A stretch of 49,539 nucleotides of DNA from a virus. The DNA is taken from IMG/VR virus record IMGVR_UViG_3300025326_000053, positions 1-49,539 of that record; one strand, written 5' to 3'. Positions 31,372 to 38,549 of the stretch are shown here, piece after piece (position 1 is the stretch's first letter; each line of letters begins with the position of its first letter). The position numbers and the translations under genes are program-made. Below the pieces are notes generated by a model. It did no database searches. It was not told the DNA's origin and saw only the letters and a list, made by a program, of their open reading frames with translations.

Positions 31372-32428
31372 CGAACTCGCAGTACACACCGACGATATGT
31401 TCTCCGATGCCCGCGTGCAGATGATCCGGGACCAGGTTGCCAAGGATGCACCTGCCCCTATCTTCGCAGCCCTGATCGACATTGCCCGCCGACGCAGGCT
31501 CGACCCACTGGCAAAGCAAATCTCGCTTATCAGGTTCAAGAGCAACTGGACGATCATCACCACCATTGACGGCTACCGTGCGCTGGCAGAACAGACCGGA
31601 CAGTATGCAGGCAGTGATGCCCCCGTGTTTACCTATTCCGACCCGCCGAGGGTGAACGGCACCAAGCGCACCGAGCCCGAGACAGTCACCGTGACCGTGT
31701 ACAAGCTCCTGAATGGCAGAGCATTCCCGTTCAGCGCCACGATCTTCTTCCAGGAGTACACCACCAATAGCAACAACTGGTTATCCATGCCGCACACAAT
31801 GGGAGCCAAGGTTGCCGAGTCCCACGCGCTCCGTAAGGCGTTCCCTGCCGTGATGAGTGGCCTCTACACCAGCGAGGAAATGGAACAGGCCACCGTCGAT
31901 ACGCAGACAGGGGAAATCCACGATGGCCCCAAGCATATTGTGGTCAACCAGCAAAGCCAGGTAATCGGCACCGTTCAACGCCTCGGCTCCAAGTCCGCGG
32001 CTGCGGCCATCGCCAAGGCAGAGAAACCCAAAGGACCTCATGTGCCGCCAAAGGGCATGGTGTTCTACGATCCCGAGCAGGAAACCACTCCCGAGACACG
32101 CAAGAAGGTCCTTGGCAGCTTCGCCATGACGCTCAAAGACGCAGGCATGGACGAGAACCACCGCCATGCGCTGGCATGGGGAGCAGGCTACGACGGCAGC
32201 ACAACCAACGTGCCAAGTGAAGTCCTCAAAGAGTGGCAGAAAAGAATCAAGGCCAAGCCGGAAGTCTGGAAGGCACGCGCCGAAGAACTCATGATCGACA
32301 TGATCGCTGAACAAGAGAACCTTGCGATGGATGAGCAGCGCGAACTCACCGAGGACTTGGGAGAACAAGCGTTCGATGACGACGACGATGTGTACGAAGG
32401 GGAGTACATGGAGGAGGACGAAAGCTAA
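31361..32428 (+). CDS. bet: Single-strand annealing protein, Bet/RecT family
   Basis: 355 residues from ATG 31361, preceded by AAAGGCAACCACCA. The N-terminal ~175 residues carry the Bet core: IFAALIDIARRRRLDPLAKQ (34-53), TTIDGYRALAEQTGQYAG and WLSMPHTMGAKVAESHALRK with FPAVMSGLYTSEEM. The C-terminal half is a low-complexity linker ending in a very acidic tail (EDLGEQAFDDDDDVYEGEYM). Proteins of this family anneal complementary single strands during phage recombination. No partner exonuclease is encoded next to it, but an SSB is close by, which Bet proteins usually need. Confidence 0.92.
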   Translation: MSSNELAVHTDDMFSDARVQMIRDQVAKDAPAPIFAALIDIARRRRLDPLAKQISLIRFKSNWTIITTIDGYRALAEQTGQYAGSDAPVFTYSDPPRVNGTKRTEPETVTVTVYKLLNGRAFPFSATIFFQEYTTNSNNWLSMPHTMGAKVAESHALRKAFPAVMSGLYTSEEMEQATVDTQTGEIHDGPKHIVVNQQSQVIGTVQRLGSKSAAAAIAKAEKPKGPHVPPKGMVFYDPEQETTPETRKKVLGSFAMTLKDAGMDENHRHALAWGAGYDGSTTNVPSEVLKEWQKRIKAKPEVWKARAEELMIDMIAEQENLAMDEQRELTEDLGEQAFDDDDDVYEGEYMEEDES

Positions 32429-32733
32429 TGGCAACGCCACAGCATAGAGAGAAAGCGAGGCAGTCGTACAAGTTCTCCGACGAGGATCACGTATGGGTGG
32501 ACCGATACATAGTTCGATGGCCAGTGGGCAAGGGGTTCGTGCTCGATGTGCCCGTCCCCTACCACCCGGAAGGAGACAACCCATCGGTAGAACGCCAACT
32601 ACGGGTATACGTCAACAACATCATTGTCCAAATGGGGAAGAGGGACGGGAGGAAGGGCAAGCCAACCATGAGCAAAGAAAGGTTGACCCTTCCTCTCGAT
32701 GAAGTCCCCGTATCAGCATGGGAGGAAGAATGA
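32428..32733 (+). CDS. Hypothetical protein
   Basis: 101 residues from ATG 32428, touching the Bet stop. It has a basic middle (NNIIVQMGKRDGRKGKPTMS) between an aromatic N-terminus (DHVWVDRYIVRWPVG) and an acidic end (SAWEEE). No family recognised. It overlaps the next gene by ATGA, so it belongs to the recombination/replication operon. Confidence 0.6.
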   Translation: MATPQHREKARQSYKFSDEDHVWVDRYIVRWPVGKGFVLDVPVPYHPEGDNPSVERQLRVYVNNIIVQMGKRDGRKGKPTMSKERLTLPLDEVPVSAWEEE

Positions 32734-33020
32734 GACTCACGATTGAATCCAATGTCGCGGAACGGTATGGACTGCACGGGGCCGCAGTCCTCGCGTATCT
32801 CACCCGCCAACATGACCAAGATGTTACCCCTGAGGGGTGGTTCGCTGCCCCTCACATCGACCTCATGTATCACTACAAGATCACCCGCAAAACCTTCACC
32901 CGCGTCCGCGATCAGCTCGTAGAGGATGGGATACTGCAACTCCGAAAGCAGCCCAATCTGACGTACTACAGGATCAATTGGCACGCGATGAATCGCCTGG
33001 TTGACCGGGGAGGGAACTAA
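32730..33020 (+). CDS. Winged-helix-like protein
   Basis: 96 residues from ATG 32730, with GGGAGGAAGA upstream. The pattern AERYGLHGAAVLAYLTRQHD, then HYKITRKTFTRVRDQLVEDGILQL and a beta hairpin (NLTYYRIN) is a winged helix of the type found in phage replication-organiser N-domains. It may be a DNA-binding regulator or replication accessory. Confidence 0.65.
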   Translation: MRLTIESNVAERYGLHGAAVLAYLTRQHDQDVTPEGWFAAPHIDLMYHYKITRKTFTRVRDQLVEDGILQLRKQPNLTYYRINWHAMNRLVDRGGN

Positions 33021-33021
33021 C

Positions 33022-33315
33022 ATGGACGAACTAACAAGGCAGGTGGCTGAAATCTGCGAAGATGCTTATCTAACTGCCTCCACGTCATTCGTACCGGAAG
33101 ATGTCGCAAAGCACATCATCGCCCTGGTTCGCGCCGACGAGCGCAAGCGGATACGCGAGGCGCTGTTGGATCAGGACCTACTGGAGAGCGTGGCCGAGGT
33201 CGCCGCACCGGAGGTCAATCACCGTAAGCGCATCGTTGAGATTGAGACAGACACGATGATGGAGTTCGCCCTCTCCGCCATCGGCCTCACCGAAACACAA
33301 GGAGAAAAACCATGA
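33022..33315 (+). CDS. Helical protein related to the REALL module
   Basis: 97 residues from ATG 33022, with GGGAGG upstream. It has HIIALVRADERKRIREALLDQDL (42-64), resembling the IVREALLS module in the genes at 21448 and 41529. Mostly charged helix; no known family. Confidence 0.6.
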   Translation: MDELTRQVAEICEDAYLTASTSFVPEDVAKHIIALVRADERKRIREALLDQDLLESVAEVAAPEVNHRKRIVEIETDTMMEFALSAIGLTETQGEKP

Positions 33316-33716
33316 GCGTTCAGATAATAATCCCATCAGGTAACGTCGGTAAAGACATCGAGGAGTTTAGTTTCGGACAAGGCGGGACAGGTATCCGTTT
33401 CGATGTGGCAGTTACTACCGACCAACGCGGGGAACAAACTACGAGATGGTACAAGATCGCGTGCTTCGGCAAGATGGTGGAGAAAGCCCAAACCCTCATG
33501 CAGGAAGGGCAACTCGTCACCGGATCAAAAGTCATGGTGATGGGAGCCTTCAACCCGAGGGACTTCACCACCCGCAACGGCGAAACCCGCACATCGTTTG
33601 ATGTAGTCGCCAACTTCATCGACGTCATCTCAGCACCACGGGCACAGCAGGCCGCACCCAACACAGACGACTGGGAATACACGGACGAGGACGACGACGC
33701 CGAGCCTAACTTCTAG
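33312..33716 (+). CDS. ssb: Single-stranded DNA-binding protein
   Basis: 134 residues from ATG 33312 (ATGA overlap). An OB-fold N-domain: VQIIIPSGNVGKDIEEF, RFDVAVTTDQRGEQTTRWYK (a typical SSB strand with Trp-Tyr), ACFGKMVEKAQTLM, GSKVMVMGAF and FDVVANFIDVI. The C-terminus is acidic, DDDAEPNF, like the protein-docking tail of bacterial SSBs. It coats single strands for replication and assists Bet annealing. Confidence 0.92.
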   Translation: MSVQIIIPSGNVGKDIEEFSFGQGGTGIRFDVAVTTDQRGEQTTRWYKIACFGKMVEKAQTLMQEGQLVTGSKVMVMGAFNPRDFTTRNGETRTSFDVVANFIDVISAPRAQQAAPNTDDWEYTDEDDDAEPNF

Positions 33717-33731
33717 CAGGAGGCAACCACG

Positions 33732-34055
33732 ATGCAAACAAATCGACACGTTGACATCTTCCGCGCCATATCCCCGATGGAGGCGCTAGCCGCCATGATG
33801 GATAAGATGGAACGCATCGGATTCGAGAAGGAGGATACGCGCCGGGAGTACCGCGTCACCATCGAGTACATCACGCCCGAACCAGAGCAGCCGAGGTGGT
33901 GGCTGTTCGATAGAGACTGCTGGCGGGTGTCCCCTTTCACCACGAGCCAATCATCCACGAACGGGGTTCTTACGGTTGTCTACGGCACCACGGCCGACCG
34001 TGATGCTAAGCGCGATGCCCTATTGGAAGCCGCCAAGAAGGCAGGCAAACCATGA
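33732..34055 (+). CDS. Hypothetical protein
   Basis: 107 residues from ATG 33732, preceded by GGAGGCAACCACG. An N-terminal helix (SPMEALAAMMDKMERIGFEKED) is followed by a beta region (REYRVTIEYITPEPEQPRWW) and a basic helical end. No family recognised. Confidence 0.6.
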   Translation: MQTNRHVDIFRAISPMEALAAMMDKMERIGFEKEDTRREYRVTIEYITPEPEQPRWWLFDRDCWRVSPFTTSQSSTNGVLTVVYGTTADRDAKRDALLEAAKKAGKP

Positions 34056-34360
34056 ACCAAGACGACGAACTGACAAGGCAAATATCCGACCTTGTTGACA
34101 TTGACACATACGAGGATGAGTACACCGAACCGGAAGTGGAGGAGCCGGAGTACGAACACGCAGACGACACCCCTATCTACCTTGTTGAACTGGTATACCG
34201 GGATAAAAGAGCCACGCTCGGTGTCTTTGACGACAAGGCAAAAATGGAACTTGCACTTGCTGAACACGGTAGCGAGGCGGTCACTGGCATCATTACCCAC
34301 ACATGCCTGAACGCCATCATCAACACCTGTATCGAAGAAAGAGTGGTAACACAAGCATGA
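34052..34360 (+). CDS. Hypothetical acidic protein
   Basis: 102 residues from ATG 34052 (ATGA overlap). The first ~45 residues are extremely acidic (DTYEDEYTEPEVEEPEYEHA). The rest could be a small alpha/beta domain (IYLVELVYRDKRATLGVFDD). DNA mimicry or protein docking is possible but unproven. It overlaps the LPDTG gene. Confidence 0.6.
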   Translation: MNQDDELTRQISDLVDIDTYEDEYTEPEVEEPEYEHADDTPIYLVELVYRDKRATLGVFDDKAKMELALAEHGSEAVTGIITHTCLNAIINTCIEERVVTQA

Positions 34361-34986
34361 ACAAGATAACCATCATCACCGCACTCATACTCGCCCTCAC
34401 CTTCACCACCGCAGCGGCCAACCACAAGCCAGGAGGCAACGACAACAGCCACTTGCCGGTCATGGTGTGCCACCTGCTCGGCAACGGCGGGTATATCCTG
34501 CTCACCACCGACGACAGCGCACTCGAAGCGCACCTGGGCCACGGCGATATGCTCCCAGGCGAACAGGGCAACTGCCCCACGGAGAACGCGCCAACGCCTA
34601 TCGTGGAAACACCAGTACCAACAGAGGTAGTCGTGCCCACGCCCACGGAGCCAGTCACCCCGGAGCCAACAGCGCCACCCGTGATCGAAACTCCCGTGCC
34701 AACCGATGCACCGCCAGTTGAGACACCTATTCCGACCGTCCCGGTTGTTACCCCAGGCATACCGACACAGGAACCACCCGCTGTAGAGCCTCCAGTGGCA
34801 CCAGGATCAACGGAAGCCCCTGTACCCGACACAGTACCCGCAGCACCAGCACCGACCACGGTAACGGGCTTGCCGGATACAGGCAGCGGACAGAGTGATC
34901 AAGGCTATGGATTCGGGATCGGAACGGTACTCGCGCTGATCGTCATGGCCGCAGGGATCGCCCGACAAAAGGCCACAGCGAACTGA
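34357..34986 (+). CDS. Secreted surface protein with LPDTG cell-wall anchor
   Basis: 209 residues from ATG 34357. It has a signal peptide (MNKITIITALILALTFTTAAA), then a small Cys/His domain with MVCHLLGN (36-43) and AHLGHGDMLPGEQGNC (58-73) and a Pro/Thr-rich stalk (~78-168, repeated ETPVPT and PTEPVTPEP). LPDTG (172-176) follows, then a hydrophobic segment (FGIGTVLALIVMAAGIA) and a short tail RQKATAN. Signal, stalk, LPxTG, membrane segment and basic tail are the parts of a sortase substrate. The Cys/His domain resembles one I recall from extracellular proteins of Actinobacteria and Chloroflexi. A phage-encoded wall-anchored protein could block superinfection or alter adhesion. Confidence 0.8.
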   Translation: MNKITIITALILALTFTTAAANHKPGGNDNSHLPVMVCHLLGNGGYILLTTDDSALEAHLGHGDMLPGEQGNCPTENAPTPIVETPVPTEVVVPTPTEPVTPEPTAPPVIETPVPTDAPPVETPIPTVPVVTPGIPTQEPPAVEPPVAPGSTEAPVPDTVPAAPAPTTVTGLPDTGSGQSDQGYGFGIGTVLALIVMAAGIARQKATAN

Positions 34987-34992
34987 TACAAT
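34984..34992 (+). promoter_or_regulatory. Extended -10 promoter before the initiator operon
   Basis: TGA-TACAAT is an extended -10 box overlapping the end of the LPDTG gene. No convincing -35 is seen. It would give a leader containing the hairpin at 35007-35044. Confidence 0.5.
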
Positions 34993-35006
34993 GTTGACAT
35001 GTTAAA

Positions 35007-35044
35007 GCGAAACCGCCGCACCCAGGGCAGGGAATACGGCGGCG
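35007..35044 (+). terminator. Strong leader hairpin
   Basis: GAAACCGCCG and CGGCGGTTTC form a perfect 10-bp stem around a ~20-nt loop, followed by only a short AACACC rather than a T run. It may be an attenuator, an mRNA stabiliser or a protein-binding site. Confidence 0.55.
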
Positions 35045-35076
35045 GTTTCAACACCAAGAACAGGAGTTCTCTACGT

Positions 35077-35328
35077 ATGAGTATACACCACCCCAAGATG
35101 CTGCTTGACCGCACCGATACCCTCACACTTGATGAAGCGGGGAATCTCTGTGACATCAAGGGGCTACCACTACCCTTATCACAAGCCATTCAGATACGGA
35201 ATCTGCTCAACCTTTCAGTCGCAAAGGCTGATCCATCGTATCTTGCAGACCTGTACAACCGGAGACTGTCAGATTGGGGGGACCACTATCTTGAACAGTT
35301 CGGAGTAGACCCAAAGGATATGGCATGA
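35077..35328 (+). CDS. Hypothetical small protein before the initiator
   Basis: 83 residues from ATG 35077, with AGGAG upstream. An earlier in-frame ATG at 34999 would place the hairpin in the coding region and is less likely. It is helical (SQAIQIRNLLNLSVAKADPS, YLADLYNRRLSDWGDHYLEQ). No family recognised. It overlaps the initiator gene by ATGA, so a replication-accessory role is possible. Confidence 0.6.
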   Translation: MSIHHPKMLLDRTDTLTLDEAGNLCDIKGLPLPLSQAIQIRNLLNLSVAKADPSYLADLYNRRLSDWGDHYLEQFGVDPKDMA

Positions 35329-36191
35329 GCACCAAGGTTCGCCGTGTTGATGGAGGGTATGCCGCCTTCCCTAACCGTTGGATAGATGCCGGATACATGT
35401 CCAAGTCCCCCGGCTCAATCACGCAGGTCTATCTATTCCTCTGCCGGTGGGCAGACAACACATCGTTCGCATCATCACAACCTATTGCCACCATTGCACG
35501 GAAGACCGGTCTCAGCGAAGACGTTGCGCGAAAAGCCGTGAGAATCCTGGAGGCATGGGAGGTTATCGAAAGGGACCCAGAGACAGGACCCAATGCCCGG
35601 AACGTTTGGACACTACTCACTCTCCAGAAACAAGCACCTGATTACCCCGGGAAAGTTACCCCCAAACTTTTCACTACCCCAGTGAAAAGTCAGGGTAGTG
35701 AAAAGTCAGGGTCATATCAACCTGAAGACTCCTATCAACCTGAAGACAAGAAAGAGTATCAACCTGAAGATGGTTCTGTTTCTGACGAAACCAAATCCTC
35801 AAAACACCCCGCAGATTTTTCCGTTCCAGAAAAGAAACCCATGCCACGACACGGACCCGCGCAGACGCTTCTCGCCACCCTCCATGAGGACGTGCTGCAT
35901 ACGCCACCGCCCACTAACTACGGACGCGCGATGAAGGATGCAGACACGCTTGCGAAAGCAGGATGCACGCCAGCGGAAATCGTAAGCATTGCCGAGTGGC
36001 TCCTCAACGATCCCTTTTGGAGGGCAAAGGGTGTGACCATCAATCGCATCCTCGCCAAGCGGGATGAATGGTTATCAGCACGTACCGCAAAGCCCAAGGC
36101 AGGCGCGGCACGGCAGGATGGATTCGTTTCACGCGACCAGGAAGCAGCGCGTCAGAAAATGATCCGCGACCTTGAAGGGTGGAAAACATGA
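35325..36191 (+). CDS. Replication initiator (lambda O / DnaD-like), contains probable origin
   Basis: 288 residues from ATG 35325. Residues ~15-100 form a winged-helix DNA-binding domain (ITQVYLFLCRWADNTS, PIATIARKTGLSEDVARKAV). A polar linker (~110-175) holds three YQPED repeats. Residues ~190-270 form a second helical domain (CTPAEIVSIAEWLLNDPFW, GVTINRILAKRDEWL) like DnaD/initiator C-domains. The linker is encoded by tandem DNA repeats at 35681-35771, matching the way lambda O carries its origin inside its own gene. The next gene is a helicase loader, which supports the role. Confidence 0.82.
   Translation: MSTKVRRVDGGYAAFPNRWIDAGYMSKSPGSITQVYLFLCRWADNTSFASSQPIATIARKTGLSEDVARKAVRILEAWEVIERDPETGPNARNVWTLLTLQKQAPDYPGKVTPKLFTTPVKSQGSEKSGSYQPEDSYQPEDKKEYQPEDGSVSDETKSSKHPADFSVPEKKPMPRHGPAQTLLATLHEDVLHTPPPTNYGRAMKDADTLAKAGCTPAEIVSIAEWLLNDPFWRAKGVTINRILAKRDEWLSARTAKPKAGAARQDGFVSRDQEAARQKMIRDLEGWKT
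35667..35771 (+). repeat. Iteron cluster, candidate replication origin
   Basis: Two adjacent 16-bp copies of AGTGAAAAGTCAGGGT (35681-35696, 35697-35712) are followed by three copies of TATCAACCTGAAGA (35715, 35733, 35757; spacing 18 and 24 bp). CTTTTCACTACCC at 35667-35679 is an inverted copy of GGGTAGTGAAAAG. AT-richer DNA follows. The repeats are intact at the DNA level, more than the encoded peptide needs. Confidence 0.75.
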
Positions 36192-36955
36192 AGCACATCA
36201 GTAGCGCCTTGCCAGAGCACCACATCGAACAGATGGTGGAGAAACTTGCCCGCCACATGGAACAGCAACGGCAAGCAGGCATCAAGGACTTCGGATGGGA
36301 TGAGGGCTGCGAGTGCCACGAGTGCGGAGATACCGGCATCAATCCCCACACGAACGCCGCCTGTTGGTGTGACGTTGGCCGCAAGATGCAACTCAGCAAG
36401 GAGCTCGAAGCATCTTGGCCGCTGTATGCACCGCATATCCACGTCAATGCACGGCTAGACACACACCCATCAGCGGACGCACGAAGGTTCGGGCAGGAAT
36501 GGCTGGAGAATGACTACCCGGAGAAGTATGGGCTTGTCCTCTCCGGCAATGTCGGGAGCGGCAAGACCGGACTGGCTGTGGCGCTGGCCTACATCGTTCA
36601 CATGTCGGGCAAGCGTGTCCGTATCGGCACCTTCACGGAAATCTTGGACGAAATGCGACCGACCGCAGGAACTATGACCACCACGACCACACCATCTGAT
36701 ATGTTCAAGCCATACCTGTTGGTTCTGGACGACCTTGGCACACAGAAGGTGACGGAGTTTGTTGACGAGCGGTTGTTCGCCATCATTGACGGACGGCATC
36801 ACCGCAAGTTGCCAACGATCATCACTACCAACCTGGATATGGGCCAACTCAAAGCCAAGTTCGGGCCGCGTGTTGTCAGCCGTATCGCAGAGGTCGCACG
36901 CTTCACCACACTTACCGGAGATGACCTGCGCATGAGGAACCTGCGCATATCGTAG
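36188..36955 (+). CDS. dnaC: AAA+ helicase loader, DnaC/DnaI type
   Basis: 255 residues from ATG 36188 (ATGA overlap). An N-terminal Cys cluster (CECHECGDTG, 41-50, plus CWCD at ~59-62) is like the zinc-binding, helicase-contacting domain of DnaI/DnaC proteins. The ATPase domain has Walker A SGNVGSGKT (119-127), Walker B LLVLDDLG (177-184) and sensor TTN (213-215). The C-terminus ends in VSRIAEVARFTTLTGDDLRM. It would load the host replicative helicase at the phage origin, since no phage helicase is encoded. Confidence 0.9.
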   Translation: MKHISSALPEHHIEQMVEKLARHMEQQRQAGIKDFGWDEGCECHECGDTGINPHTNAACWCDVGRKMQLSKELEASWPLYAPHIHVNARLDTHPSADARRFGQEWLENDYPEKYGLVLSGNVGSGKTGLAVALAYIVHMSGKRVRIGTFTEILDEMRPTAGTMTTTTTPSDMFKPYLLVLDDLGTQKVTEFVDERLFAIIDGRHHRKLPTIITTNLDMGQLKAKFGPRVVSRIAEVARFTTLTGDDLRMRNLRIS

Positions 36956-36971
36956 AGAAGGGAACAACGGA

Positions 36972-37208
36972 ATGGCAGCAGCGGAGAAGCAACCAACTGA
37001 CGCGGCGATCATCAAGGGCTTTGACAAGTTCGAGCAGGGATTCAACGTCTACATTCAGTGGTTTCGCAACCACCCTGATGATGACATTGCCCTGCACATG
37101 CACTACGAGATCGACTCCATGTGGGCAGCGCATAAGGCGTACCGGGAGCTTGCGGTAGCAGCACACGCACGGAAGGACGCAGCGAATCATGCCCGTAAAG
37201 GCCACTAG
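36972..37208 (+). CDS. Hypothetical helical protein
   Basis: 78 residues from ATG 36972, with AGAAGGGAAC upstream. Charged helices, with FNVYIQWFRNHPDDDIALHM and a basic His-rich end (ARKDAANHARKGH). No family recognised. It overlaps the resolvase gene by 20 bases. Confidence 0.6.
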   Translation: MAAAEKQPTDAAIIKGFDKFEQGFNVYIQWFRNHPDDDIALHMHYEIDSMWAAHKAYRELAVAAHARKDAANHARKGH

Positions 37209-37629
37209 CAGCCCCGTGGTGCGACGAAAGCCCCCACATGCGATCCATTTCACTGTGCCGTGGGTCCCGCCCACCACACTCGGGCAGAATGCGCACAAGC
37301 ATTGGCGCTCCAAGGCACCCGATGAGAAGAACGCGTACATCATTGGCAGTGGTGCCGTGCGTGGCACACGCTACACCAAGGCAGACGTTCCCGAGATGCC
37401 CGTGCTGGTATGGGTGATCCACTGGGACAAGGCAAGCAGGCGAAAGGATGACGACAACGCCTTGGGCACGCTCAAACATCTACGGGATGGCATCTGTGCT
37501 GGACTCGGATTGGACGATAGGGTTTTCGTTACGTCGATGGCCTTCCAGCGCATTGATCCGAACAAAAAAGGATTCACCGAGGTTTTTATTCGCTCCGCCA
37601 ATGCCGAAGAAAGAAAGATGTTATCGTGA
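37189..37629 (+). CDS. rusA: RusA-like Holliday junction resolvase
   Basis: 146 residues from ATG 37189. An N-terminal beta strand with PWVPPTTLGQNAHKHWR is followed by the RusA signature RRKDDDNALGTLKHLRDGI (84-102) and GLDDRVF (107-113), which supply the acidic metal ligands. The end is beta-rich (KGFTEVFIRS). RusA dimers cut four-way junctions formed in replication and recombination, clearing DNA for packaging. The position at the end of the replication operon fits. Confidence 0.88.
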   Translation: MPVKATSSPVVRRKPPHAIHFTVPWVPPTTLGQNAHKHWRSKAPDEKNAYIIGSGAVRGTRYTKADVPEMPVLVWVIHWDKASRRKDDDNALGTLKHLRDGICAGLGLDDRVFVTSMAFQRIDPNKKGFTEVFIRSANAEERKMLS

Positions 37630-37640
37630 CGGACATCAGG

Positions 37641-37703
37641 TACAATCAGATCAACGACATACAGAAGCCCCGGCGCTGCGTCAACAGCCCGAGGCATGGC
37701 ACA
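37641..37703 (+). promoter_or_regulatory. Promoter-like box and hairpin leader of an HNH gene
   Basis: TACAAT (37641-37646) precedes a GC-rich hairpin: GAAGCCCCGGCGCTGCGTCAA and CAGCCCGAGGC, with GCTG/CAGC and GCC/GGC pairs (37664-37698). A closely similar leader precedes the HNH gene at 46850. Confidence 0.55.
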
Positions 37704-37721
37704 TGAACTACGGAGGTTCAC

Positions 37722-38222
37722 ATGCAAGACTATTCTATCTCAACCCTCAACAAAGCAGATGTTCTCGAACGGTTCTGGTCAAAAGTTGACAAGAGCCAAT
37801 CGTGCTGGCTCTGGCAAAATGCTATCGGCACCAAGGGCTATGGCATCTTCACTATCAAGAAGCGGAACTGTGTTGCATCTCGCGTAGCCTGGGTGCTTAC
37901 ATATGGGCCTATCCCGCAAGGGAAGTACGTGTGCCATCATTGCGACACCCCCGCGTGCGTCAACCCCGATCACCTGTTCTTAGGAACTCAAAAAGACAAC
38001 CTGCATGATATGAGCAGGAAGGGACGCCGAGGTATTTGGCATCCTGCGGGGGAGATGAACCCCAAGGCCAAGCTAACCAAAGAGCAGGTAGCAGAGATTC
38101 GACAGGTGTACCGACGATACGACAGGGTGTTAGGGGGAGGAGCCTTGGCCAAGAGATTCGGGGTCTCCTTGTGCGCAATCACCGCGATCATTCGTGGCGA
38201 TACTTGGAAGGAAGGCAATTGA
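37722..38222 (+). CDS. HNH endonuclease
   Basis: 166 residues from ATG 37722, with GGAGGTTCAC upstream. The core VCHHCDTPACVNPDHLFLGT (70-89) and DN is HNH_3-type. N-terminal FWSKVDKSQSCWLWQNAIG matches the usual lead-in of this family. The C-terminus has an HTH-like DNA-reading module (LTKEQVAEIRQVYRRYD, ALAKRFGVSLCAITAIIRG). It is likely a free-standing homing endonuclease with its own leader. Confidence 0.87.
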   Translation: MQDYSISTLNKADVLERFWSKVDKSQSCWLWQNAIGTKGYGIFTIKKRNCVASRVAWVLTYGPIPQGKYVCHHCDTPACVNPDHLFLGTQKDNLHDMSRKGRRGIWHPAGEMNPKAKLTKEQVAEIRQVYRRYDRVLGGGALAKRFGVSLCAITAIIRGDTWKEGN

Positions 38223-38223
38223 T

Positions 38224-38334
38224 ATGTCCGGTTTGGATTTTCTCCAGGCAGCATTCAACGTGGCAGTCTTTATCTTCATCATCTACCTGCTATGGTGCGG
38301 GGTATGTGAGATAGCAAAGCGAGGAAAGAAATGA
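38224..38334 (+). CDS. Tiny single-pass membrane protein
   Basis: 36 residues from ATG 38224, too short for most gene callers. One membrane segment (FNVAVFIFIIYLLWCGVC, about 11-28) ends in a basic KRGKK. It is coupled to its neighbours: the start follows the HNH stop by one base and the stop overlaps the next ATG. Function unknown. Confidence 0.55.
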   Translation: MSGLDFLQAAFNVAVFIFIIYLLWCGVCEIAKRGKK

Positions 38335-38549
38335 GCGACCTTGCCACACGCAACGAAATCAACCGGCAGCAGATGGATGAGTGGGAAGCGGAGTTCACAC
38401 GGGCGACCGTGCCGCTCACCTATGACTTTGCAGGCTATCTCCGGTATGTGTGGGGGGATCAGCAACGCATGTCATCCATGCAACTCCTCACCAATATCAT
38501 GCAACCACGATACGAGATATGGCTGACAGAAAGGAACAGGCAACCATGA
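38331..38549 (+). CDS. Hypothetical small protein
   Basis: 72 residues from ATG 38331 (ATGA overlap). A charged helical start (NEINRQQMDEWEAEFTRA) and an aromatic middle (YDFAGYLRYVWGDQQ). No family recognised. It is part of a tightly overlapping series of short genes. Confidence 0.6.
   Translation: MSDLATRNEINRQQMDEWEAEFTRATVPLTYDFAGYLRYVWGDQQRMSSMQLLTNIMQPRYEIWLTERNRQP

Noticed and set aside
31781-32584. 267-codon open frame opposite the Bet gene
   Set aside because: Leu/His/Arg-rich product in the antisense frame of a clear Bet protein; no start signal and no protein-like pattern.
34992-34997. TTGACA at 34992-34997 as a -35 box
   Set aside because: No -10-like sequence lies 15-19 nt downstream; that stretch is the GC-rich hairpin. 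The upstream TGATACAAT is a better promoter candidate.
35681-35771. The repeats at 35.7 kb as a CRISPR array
   Set aside because: Copies are adjacent or 18-24 bp apart with no spacer-length unique sequence and lie within a coding gene. They fit iterons.
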